A stretch of DNA of 5,865 bases, taken from assembly GCA_903827085.1 (NCBI GenBank), contig CAIKHC010000312.1, positions 1 to 5,865 of the forward strand, read 5' to 3'. Positions 1 through 4,493 of this stretch are shown here, in pieces. The notes beneath the pieces are model-generated. The model did no database searches and was not told where the DNA came from. It saw nothing but the letters and a program-made list of their open reading frames with translations. Source of the stretch: an uncultured Candidatus Nemicrothrix sp. (lineage in GTDB: Bacteria; Actinomycetota; Acidimicrobiia; Acidimicrobiales; Acidimicrobilacustridaceae). The position numbers were made by a program, and so were the translations under genes. Position 1 is the first letter of the stretch, and each line of letters starts with the position of its first letter.

Positions 1-354
1 CTCAGCTCGGTCGAACTGTGGGGAGCTCACACCAAGGTCGAATAGCGCACCAACGATGGGCTGGCCGACGAGTTCGGCATCGATAACCGCCGTAAACGAG
101 TCGAAACGGGCCTGCACGGTGCGAGCACGATCGCCAAAGCGCCCAAGGCGTTCGCGAGCAACTGCAAGTGCATCCGGGTCCTGGTCGATACCAAGTACCG
201 AAAGGTGCGGGTGCGCCTCAAGGAGAGCAGTTGCATGGCCAGCGCCACCGAGGGTTGCGTCGATGACCCAACCGGCTGGCACTGATTCGAAGGCCGCCAC
301 GATCTCGTCGAGCATCACCGGGCGGTGGTCGAACGATTCGTGGGTTTCGGCCAT
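1..354 (-). CDS. rsmH: 16S rRNA m4C1402 methyltransferase RsmH (MraW), N-terminal 118 residues only
   Basis: RsmH uses S-adenosylmethionine to N4-methylate C1402 of 16S rRNA in the small ribosomal subunit; its gene is normally second in the dcw cluster. The visible part starts HRPVMLDE (residues 10-17), then has the SAM-binding DATLGGAGH (32-40), GIDQDP at 55-60 (acidic end of the second strand), and DLGVSSPQFD at 106-115, all typical of the family. Full proteins are usually about 300 residues, so the C-terminal two thirds lie beyond the left edge. The ATG at 352-354 is chosen because GAGAGG (363-368) lies 8 nt upstream and the conserved N-terminus starts right after it. The 233-nt leader between mraZ and this gene is highly structured (see separate entries) and probably controls its translation. 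Identity is secure. Confidence 0.95.
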   Translation of the reverse strand, partial: MAETHESFDHRPVMLDEIVAAFESVPAGWVIDATLGGAGHATALLEAHPHLSVLGIDQDPDALAVARERLGRFGDRARTVQARFDSFTAVIDAELVGQPIVGALFDLGVSSPQFDRAE

Positions 355-361
355 GACTGAT

Positions 362-377
362 ACCTCTCGCTGCTGAG
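362..377 (-). promoter_or_regulatory. rsmH ribosome binding site with flanking switch sequence
   Basis: The Shine-Dalgarno is GAGAGG, 363-368 on the minus strand. Directly before it, separated by one base, lies CTCAGCAG (370-377), the exact reverse complement of CTGCTGAG (403-410) on the 3' side of the long helix described below. CGAGAG (364-369), which includes most of the Shine-Dalgarno, is complementary to CTCTCG (499-504) on the 5' side of the same helix. The site could therefore be free when the long helix forms and masked when it opens. The complementarity is seen directly; the switching is inferred. A 10-bp palindrome, CCGGTACCGG (391-400), lies between the helix and this site. Confidence 0.5.
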
Positions 378-400
378 CCAGTCGGCAGAGCCGGTACCGG

Positions 401-515
401 TCCTCAGCAGTCCCTCGGAACACCGGCGCCCGCCGGGATTTCTCCCCGGTCGGGCTCGATGGGAAGCGGGCGGAGTAGGGGCCTTCCATCGTGTGTTCCG
501 AGAGACTGCTGAAAA
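401..515 (-). ncRNA. Candidate three-way-junction cis-regulatory RNA in the rsmH leader
   Basis: Read as minus-strand RNA, 493-511 pairs with 405-423 over 19 bp without a mismatch (one G-U at 413/503). The helix extends outward through 404/512, 403/513, 402/514 and 401/515 to 23 bp. Inside are two hairpins. One is formed by 483-491 with 457-466 (9 bp, one bulged base at 463, 16-nt loop). The other is formed by 445-455 with 428-437 (5+5 bp, bulge at 450, 7-nt loop 438-444). The joining strands are only 1 nt (492), 1 nt (456) and 4 nt (424-427), giving a compact three-way junction. The G-U pairs at 402/514, 403/513 and 413/503 would be C/A mismatches in plus RNA, so the fold belongs to the minus transcript, the direction of mraZ-rsmH. 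A structured 'mraW' motif upstream of this gene has been described in actinobacteria; I cannot verify that this is it. The ligand or trigger is unknown. Confidence 0.65.
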
Positions 516-536
516 TCGGGCGACCGGCTCGGTCGC
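512..536 (-). terminator. Terminator-like hairpin after mraZ
   Basis: On the minus strand 530-536 (GCGACCG) pairs with 520-526 (CGGTCGC) in a 7-bp GC-rich stem with a 3-nt loop (527-529). It is followed by CCGA and four T (512-515). The four-base spacer and short T run make it a weak intrinsic terminator at best. The T run is also the outer end of the long helix of the three-way junction, so the two elements meet here. It could attenuate read-through from mraZ into rsmH, or simply be the 5' hairpin of the same leader. Confidence 0.35.
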
Positions 537-587
537 AGGAGTGGTCCTTTCGTTGGTGGGTCAGAGACAAAGGGGACATGACACGGA

Positions 588-1007
588 CTAGAGCCCCAAG
601 GACGTAACGGCTTGGGTGAGGCTGTCGTCGGCGAGTGATGCTTGGTCGTTCCAGCGGCCGGCGTTCCAGATCTCGATGCGACCGAAGGCGCCGATAACGA
701 CGGCCTCTTTGTCGAGCGAGGCGAAGTCGCGCAAGCGCTGAGGAATAGTGATGCGGCCTTGTGAATCGGGTCGGACTTCGTGGGCGTTGGCGGCGAAGGC
801 ACGGAGCGATTCCTGAGAGGTCTCACCCGAACGGACCTTGTCCTGGAGACGGGTGGCCATTTCGCCGAAGCCCTCTTCAGTCCAGAGGCCAAGGCAGCGG
901 TCGAGCTGGGAAATGAACCCCTTATCGACCAACTGGGCGCGGAAGGTCGCGGGAAGGACCACTCGGCCCTTGTCATCGAGCGAATGCTCGAACGTCCCAA
1001 CGAACAT
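588..1007 (-). CDS. mraZ: Transcriptional regulator MraZ
   Basis: MraZ is a ring-forming DNA-binding protein of the AbrB/SpoVT fold that binds short direct repeats upstream of its own gene and controls the dcw (cell wall and division) cluster. The 139-residue product has the two expected half-repeats: MFVGTFEHSLDDKGRVVLPA at 1-20 and DSQGRITIP at 81-89, each with the conserved acidic-x-(K/Q)-G-R core, followed by GRIEIWNAGRW at 109-119. Length is typical. The start is placed at ATG 1005-1007 because MFVGTFEH is the canonical N-terminus and GGAGAGG (1017-1023) lies 9 nt upstream; an in-frame GTG at 1023-1025 overlaps this Shine-Dalgarno and is rejected. The operator repeats are seen upstream at 1062-1080. 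It ends TAG, 233 nt before rsmH, a long gap that holds the structured RNA. Confidence 0.95.
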   Translation of the reverse strand: MFVGTFEHSLDDKGRVVLPATFRAQLVDKGFISQLDRCLGLWTEEGFGEMATRLQDKVRSGETSQESLRAFAANAHEVRPDSQGRITIPQRLRDFASLDKEAVVIGAFGRIEIWNAGRWNDQASLADDSLTQAVTSLGL

Positions 1008-1026
1008 GCCTGCAATCCTCTCCACC

Positions 1027-1042
1027 GGCTCCCCACGGAGCC
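1027..1042 (-). other. Small hairpin in the mraZ leader
   Basis: In minus RNA GGCTCC (1037-1042) and GGAGCC (1027-1032) form a perfect 6-bp stem with a GTGG loop (1033-1036). It ends 3 nt before the GGAGAGG Shine-Dalgarno of mraZ (1017-1023) and lies downstream of the proposed promoter, so it would be in the 5' leader. It leaves the ribosome site open but could affect loading or mRNA stability. There is no T run, so it is not a terminator. Confidence 0.35.
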
Positions 1043-1055
1043 CCTACGGACAGAC

Positions 1056-1084
1056 ATATTGCCCCACTTCCCCCCACTTCGCAA
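1056..1084 (-). promoter_or_regulatory. Putative mraZ promoter with two MraZ-box direct repeats
   Basis: Two identical GAAGTGGGG repeats lie at 1072-1080 and 1062-1070 on the minus strand, exactly 10 bp apart. Known MraZ operators are direct repeats with a GTG core at about one helical turn, so this is the expected autoregulatory site; known operators often have three or more copies, while only two perfect ones are seen here. TTGCGA (1079-1084) and CAATAT (1056-1061) are separated by 17 bp and could be -35 and -10 elements. The -10 match is poor. In this arrangement the repeats fill the promoter spacer, which would explain repression by MraZ. The repeats are convincing; the promoter assignment is tentative. 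Confidence 0.6.
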
Positions 1085-1256
1085 GTACATCGCTCCCTTT
1101 TCTCCCCAAATCGCCCAAAACGGTCGAAATTCCTCATGCGCGGCCTGAGGATCGAGGTCGGTGAACAGGCCGTTGGGACGCGACAAATCGCCTGATGCGC
1201 CCAATTCCGCTGCCGCCCCTATGGGAGACCGACCCTCACCGTGGCCGCACAGGCAA
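1085..1256. other. Non-coding spacer upstream of the mraZ promoter
   Basis: This is the promoter-distal part of the 316-nt gap between the lipoate-ligase-like gene and mraZ. I see no credible gene in it. Its mraZ-proximal end carries G-tracts on the minus strand at 1095-1097, 1104-1107 and 1114-1116, about 10 bp apart and roughly in phase with the two MraZ boxes. Nothing else in the stretch stands out. Confidence 0.4.
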
Positions 1257-1281
1257 GGGGGCCTCTTACCGAAGCGCCCCC
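1257..1281 (-). terminator. GC-rich hairpin downstream of the lipoate-ligase-like gene
   Basis: On the minus strand GGGGGC (1276-1281) pairs with GCCCCC (1257-1262). CTT (1272-1274) and AAG (1265-1267) can add 3 bp after a small internal loop, leaving a CGGT tetraloop (1268-1271). It begins 42 nt after the TAA of the upstream gene. It is followed by TTGCC rather than a T run, so it would be a tail-less actinobacterial-type terminator or an mRNA-end-stabilising hairpin. Confidence 0.4.
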
Positions 1282-1323
1282 AGCGAAGGATTGGGCCGAC
1301 TCAACACCAAAGGCCGAGAAGAG

Positions 1324-1986
1324 TTACGGAAGTGCCTCGATAAATGCATCGCGAAGATCGAAGGCGGGGTCTCCGAGCGTGGTGGGAAACACACGAACCT
1401 CATCGATCGAGCCGCCGCTTGCCGCGATGCCAGGCGCAAGCAATTCGGCGTGACGCGTCGCATCCCAACGCAACGGCACCGAACATTGGAATCGAGCACC
1501 AGCCCGTGTTCGTCGCTGAGAGATACCGACGACCTTCGCACCATCGACGGTGACCTCTCCGGCGGCAAGCCCGGCAAAACACACAACGGAGGACAACTCG
1601 TTCGTCACCATTGCCCCACGATGCACCACGCCTTCACTACCCACTGAACGCAAGGCTTCGACCCACACGTCGCCGAGCCATTGGGAAGCGAGGCTCACAT
1701 CGTCGCTCCATAACGAATCGGATCTACCGATCACGACATCGATCCAAAGTTGCGCACCTGGGTCAAGGAGCACTGCCCCTCCCCCGCTCTGACGGTTGAA
1801 GACATCAACGTCGAGGCGTTTCGCGACAGCAAGGTCGACGTCGTCAATCGATTGCGTTGAACCAAGGGCAAGCGCTGCACCGCTCACATCCAGTAATCGC
1901 ACTGAACGTTGGGCGCCAGCGGGCACACCGTGACTATGAAAGCCCCGAGCATCACCCTTTGCCCTCACGACATCCCAACGAGCCAC
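1324..1986 (-). CDS. Lipoate-protein ligase family (BPL/LPL catalytic domain) protein
   Basis: Members of this family activate lipoate or octanoate and attach it to a lysine of lipoyl domains of 2-oxoacid dehydrogenases and GcvH, or act as octanoyltransferases. With the GTG at 1984-1986 the product has 220 residues. The family signature RQSGGGAV is at 65-72, GAQLWIDVVI at 77-86, VVCFAG at 134-139, and GAKVVGISQRR at 149-159 with the expected catalytic lysine K151. The compact form without the C-terminal LplA accessory domain resembles short actinobacterial homologues. The start is uncertain: no good Shine-Dalgarno precedes the first GTG, and GTG codons at residues 7 and 21 are alternatives, the conserved fold beginning near residue 28. 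It is divergent from the dehydrogenase with only 36 bp between. The exact substrate (lipoate, octanoate, or other) cannot be read from the sequence. Confidence 0.8.
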   Translation of the reverse strand: MARWDVVRAKGDARGFHSHGVPAGAQRSVRLLDVSGAALALGSTQSIDDVDLAVAKRLDVDVFNRQSGGGAVLLDPGAQLWIDVVIGRSDSLWSDDVSLASQWLGDVWVEALRSVGSEGVVHRGAMVTNELSSVVCFAGLAAGEVTVDGAKVVGISQRRTRAGARFQCSVPLRWDATRHAELLAPGIAASGGSIDEVRVFPTTLGDPAFDLRDAFIEALP

Positions 1987-2022
1987 CGGCGCAGGTTACC
2001 GACCAGCGATACGGTCACCGTC
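1987..2022. promoter_or_regulatory. Divergent 36-bp spacer, possibly a leaderless start for the dehydrogenase
   Basis: The spacer separates divergent starts at 1986 and 2023 and must hold, or overlap, promoters for both genes. No Shine-Dalgarno precedes the plus-strand ATG. TACGGT (2010-2015) matches the actinobacterial -10 pattern TAnnnT and ends 7 nt before that ATG, the placement expected for a leaderless transcript. No clear -35 is seen. If the minus-strand gene really starts at one of the downstream GTGs, the spacer is up to 60 nt longer. Confidence 0.25.
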
Positions 2023-2871
2023 ATGACTGTTGCTGACAATGGATATCTCGCAGGGCGATCAATCATCGTGACGGGGGCTGCGAGCGGCTTCGGTCGGCTC
2101 GTGACCGCTCTCGCGTCTGCCCGAGGCGCAAACGTTCTCGCCGCCGACGTCGACGGCGCAGGTGTCACTGCGCTCGCTACTGAACTTCAAGCTCAGGGAC
2201 GCTCGGTGCAGGCATCTGCGACCGACGTCACCGATTCGGCGCAAATGCATGCGATGGCGTCAGCATGCATGGAGCACTTCGGCGCTATCGACGTGCTCGT
2301 CAACAACGCCGGCACCATGCCCCTTGCGTTCTGGGCCGATCACGCGGCGGCGGCCGACGCATGGAGTCGCTGTATCGACATCAACTTCAAAGGTGTCGTC
2401 AATGGAATCGCTGCAGTTCACGATCAAATGATCAAACAGGGTCGCGGTCATGTCGTGAACATCTCATCGATCTATGGCAACACCCCCGTCGCTGGCTCAG
2501 CCATCTACACCGCCACGAAAGCTGCGGTAAATGTGCTTTCCGAATCACTGCGAATCGAATCACAGGGTCGGATCAAAGTCACCACGGTCAAACCCACCGG
2601 CGTCATTGGCACCAACCTCGGTTCCACCATCATCAATGGCGACGCAATGATCGGCATCCTTGGACAAAACATGGACTCATTCCGCGAGAACGTCGTGAAG
2701 TTCATGACACCGGGCGAATCCGAAGGCCTCACCGATCCCGAGAACATTCGCTATTGGGCGATCTCGCCAGAAGAACTCGCAGAACAAATCGTCTACGTGA
2801 TTGATCAGCCGTGGGGAATCTCGATCAGCGACATCACCGTGCGCGCATCAGGCGATCAGTACTTGTCCTGA
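2023..2871 (+). CDS. Short-chain dehydrogenase/reductase (classical SDR family)
   Basis: Classical SDRs oxidise or reduce alcohol/carbonyl substrates with NAD(P). In the 282-residue product the nucleotide-binding TGAASGFG is at 17-24, NNAG at 94-97, the tetrad asparagine N121 in DINFKG, catalytic S149 in NISSIYG, and YTATK with Y162 and K166; the full tetrad is intact. Aspartate 42 after the second strand (LAADVDG) suggests NAD(H) rather than NADP(H). The usual PG after strand six is KPTG (190-193). A rather long C-terminal part (about 200-270) forms the substrate lid and should set specificity, which I cannot predict. The ATG at 2023 is chosen because the glycine motif follows at the normal distance; upstream in-frame starts add a non-homologous leader overlapping the divergent gene. 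It is the only plus-strand gene in the window. Confidence 0.9.
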   Translation: MTVADNGYLAGRSIIVTGAASGFGRLVTALASARGANVLAADVDGAGVTALATELQAQGRSVQASATDVTDSAQMHAMASACMEHFGAIDVLVNNAGTMPLAFWADHAAAADAWSRCIDINFKGVVNGIAAVHDQMIKQGRGHVVNISSIYGNTPVAGSAIYTATKAAVNVLSESLRIESQGRIKVTTVKPTGVIGTNLGSTIINGDAMIGILGQNMDSFRENVVKFMTPGESEGLTDPENIRYWAISPEELAEQIVYVIDQPWGISISDITVRASGDQYLS

Positions 2872-2883
2872 ACTCTTCAGGAC
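2865..2883. terminator. Perfect inverted repeat spanning both convergent stop codons
   Basis: GTCCTGAA (2865-2872) and TTCAGGAC (2876-2883) are perfect inverted repeats with a 3-bp spacer. The plus-strand TGA (2869-2871) lies in the left arm and the minus-strand TGA (2877-2879) in the right arm. The hairpin would form in both convergent transcripts, so a bidirectional terminator or 3'-end-protecting stem is a reasonable reading. There is no T run on either side, so factor-independent termination is not assured. Confidence 0.4.
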
Positions 2884-3146
2884 GTGACCTCGGGCCAGGC
2901 CCGACACCAATGCAAATAGGTGATGAGGTCCTCGGTCAGAGGCTCTCCGCCAGAACCGCCATAGGCCGTCACTAAACGGAACTTCATGTACGACGCGTCG
3001 GGAAGCGGAAGGAACGGCGCGCGCTTCCACCATCCACGCGGAGCGAGACGGAATAACTGACGCACTGCGGTGGTCCAAAGCGACGGATGGCGAACCACTG
3101 CCAGCGCTCCGGCAAGCATCCAGCGCGAAGAGGGTTGATCAGCCAC
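2877..3146 (-). CDS. Conserved-looking small protein of unknown function
   Basis: This 89-residue protein shows no catalytic motif that I recognise. It is basic and rich in aromatic residues, with a central block GWWKRAPFLPLPD (38-50), then FRLVTAYGGSG (56-66) and a C-terminal LITYLHWCRAW (74-84). The pattern resembles a short family of uncharacterised actinobacterial proteins, but I recall this only by pattern. No signal peptide or clear membrane segment is seen. The GTG at 3144-3146 is preferred because AGTAGGA, overlapping the stop of the kinase gene, lies 7 nt upstream; ATG at residue 10 is the alternative. With only 9 nt between the two genes it is very likely co-translated with the ROK kinase. 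It ends 5 bp from the convergent dehydrogenase stop. Confidence 0.7.
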   Translation of the reverse strand: MADQPSSRWMLAGALAVVRHPSLWTTAVRQLFRLAPRGWWKRAPFLPLPDASYMKFRLVTAYGGSGGEPLTEDLITYLHWCRAWPEVTS

Positions 3147-3155
3147 GCAGTGATC

Positions 3156-4031
3156 CTACTGATCGAGTCCGCGCCAGCCGACCGCCGCCGCTCCGATCAG
3201 TGGCCCATCGGCGCCGAGACCTCCACGGCGCAGTTCGCAACCCTTTGAGAAATCGAGTTGCGCGCGCAATGCGATCTCGTCATTCGCTGCAGCGAAGAAT
3301 GGATCGCCAAAGCCGAGCGCCACAGAACCCGCAACAACAGCAAGACGAAGATCAAGAAGATTCGCCACTGTTGCCACCGCCCGCCCAACCAACCGACCAG
3401 TACGTTCGATCACTTCGGCCGTTGCTTCGGCGGCAGGCCGTCCGGTGTAGGCAGCAATCGCAGTTCCCGACGCTTCGGCTTCTAAACATCCGCGTGCACC
3501 ACATCCGCACAGACGACCTTCGGGCTCAACGCAGATGTGTCCGATGTGCCCCGCGTTGCCATCGGCACCGTCGAGCAATCGACCATCAAGAACAATTCCG
3601 CCGCCAACACCGGTCGACACGACCATGGCGAGATAGTTGTCGACATCTTGAGCGGCGCCGAGCCAACCTTCGCCCAGCGCCAGCGCCTTTGCATCGTTGT
3701 CGATAAAGGTTGGAAGTCCCGTTGCGACGGAAAGTCGGTCGAGCAGGGGGAACGAACGCCATGCCGGGATATTCACTGGAGAGACTTCAACGCCATCGCG
3801 CGTCATCGGCCCACCAGTACCTACGCCGCAAACCACTGGAGTAACCGGCGAAGACCTTGTTACTTCGGCGATGAGTTCAACGATCGTGGCAAACATTTCG
3901 TCGCCGGTCCCATGCGCAGGCGTGGCCGCACGTTCACGAACGACAACCACCCCATCGTGATCGACGAGGCCCACGTCGATCTTGGTTCCGCCAATGTCGA
4001 CGGCGAGTGCTGCCGGGACAGACAGAGTCAG
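3156..4031 (-). CDS. ROK-family sugar kinase (glucokinase-like), apparent CTG start
   Basis: ROK kinases phosphorylate hexoses or amino sugars with ATP in the cytoplasm. Counted from CTG 4029-4031 the product has 291 residues. It has the phosphate-binding DIGGTK at 12-17, catalytic aspartate D113 in IDNDAKA, the ATP-site STGVGGG at 139-145, and the ROK zinc site H165 plus CGCGARGC with C175, C177 and C182. There is no N-terminal helix-turn-helix, so it is a kinase and not a ROK repressor. The common sugar-binding glutamate of GEIGH is histidine here (GNAGHIGH, H162), a variant also found in actinobacterial relatives. No ATG, GTG or TTG exists between the upstream in-frame stop and DIGGTK; CTG overlapping the DUF3040 stop as CTGA, with GAGGA (4038-4042) 6 nt upstream, fits best, and CTG 4023-4025 is second. 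Glucose is likely but not proven. Confidence 0.88.
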   Translation of the reverse strand: MTLSVPAALAVDIGGTKIDVGLVDHDGVVVVRERAATPAHGTGDEMFATIVELIAEVTRSSPVTPVVCGVGTGGPMTRDGVEVSPVNIPAWRSFPLLDRLSVATGLPTFIDNDAKALALGEGWLGAAQDVDNYLAMVVSTGVGGGIVLDGRLLDGADGNAGHIGHICVEPEGRLCGCGARGCLEAEASGTAIAAYTGRPAAEATAEVIERTGRLVGRAVATVANLLDLRLAVVAGSVALGFGDPFFAAANDEIALRAQLDFSKGCELRRGGLGADGPLIGAAAVGWRGLDQ

Positions 4032-4408
4032 GCCTCGTCCTCGCGCTGGAGACGATCCTTGAAACGTGACCGCGTGTTGCCAAGTGCATCACGGAAACCT
4101 GCAGCCTTGGCCGATTGTGTCATTTGCTGCATCCCGGCCTTGCCAAGGCGCCGTCCGTTGCGCTCAAACGCGAGCGCCGAAATAAGCATGACGAGGAACC
4201 CGCCGAAGGCCAGAAGAAACGATGTGCCAAGTAGCACGACCAAAAGAATGAGTCCGACGAAAAAACCGAATGCCGACCATTTCAACCCGCGAGATGCCGC
4301 GGTGTACACGGTTGTGTCAGCGATGTCTCGAGCGAGACCGGGATCGGTCTCACGCAACTGCTGCTCAATCTCGCTGAGGATGCGTTGTTCGTCCTCGGAA
4401 AGCGGCAC
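4028..4408 (-). CDS. DUF3040 family two-pass membrane protein
   Basis: The 126-residue protein begins MPLSEDEQRILSEIE, the hallmark start of the actinobacterial DUF3040 family. Two hydrophobic segments (about 44-61 and 64-80) make a membrane hairpin, followed by a charged tail (82-126) rich in Lys, Arg and Asp/Glu. No enzymatic motif is present and the function of the family is unknown; it often lies close to mraZ and the dcw cluster, hinting at a link with envelope growth or division, but this is inference. The GTG at 4406-4408 is supported by AAGGAG (4417-4422) 8 nt upstream. Its TGA overlaps the proposed CTG start of the ROK kinase, so the two are probably translationally coupled. Confidence 0.92.
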   Translation of the reverse strand: MPLSEDEQRILSEIEQQLRETDPGLARDIADTTVYTAASRGLKWSAFGFFVGLILLVVLLGTSFLLAFGGFLVMLISALAFERNGRRLGKAGMQQMTQSAKAAGFRDALGNTRSRFKDRLQREDEA

Positions 4409-4473
4409 TACACCTACTCCTTGTTGCGACTTGGAGACAACAGCCTCTCACGGCCGACACCAATACACAACGG

Positions 4474-4493
4474 CACCTCGGCGCAGGGAGGTG
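4474..4493 (-). other. Hairpin directly after dinB
   Basis: CACCTC (4488-4493) and GAGGTG (4474-4479) on the minus strand form a 6-bp stem with an 8-nt loop, starting at the first base after the dinB stop codon. It has no T run. It lies in the 85-nt gap before the DUF3040 gene, so it may partly uncouple the two genes, or only protect the dinB 3' end. No convincing promoter is seen in the rest of the gap. Confidence 0.3.

Noticed and set aside
391..400. CCGGTACCGG palindrome in the rsmH leader as a protein operator
   Set aside because: It is short and lies within transcribed leader next to the RNA helix; no second site or promoter accompanies it, so I only mention it in the RBS entry.
1008..1025. 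GTG start 6 codons upstream for mraZ
   Set aside because: It overlaps the GGAGAGG Shine-Dalgarno of the ATG at 1005-1007, and MraZ proteins canonically begin MFxGxxxH.
404..1204. 266-codon minus-strand frame covering mraZ and its leader
   Set aside because: It runs in another frame through mraZ, the structured RNA and the mraZ promoter; the low-complexity Ser/Pro/Arg translation has no family features.
1909..2022. N-terminal extension of the dehydrogenase to an upstream ATG
   Set aside because: It would add 38 residues unlike any SDR N-terminus and overlap the divergent ligase gene; the glycine motif is correctly placed from 2023.
2245..2270. 8-bp inverted repeat ATGCATGC/GCATGCAT with 10-bp spacer
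   Set aside because: It is inside the dehydrogenase coding sequence and explained by codons for the stretch QMHAMASACM; with self-palindromic ATGCAT units such repeats arise easily. No regulatory role is suggested.
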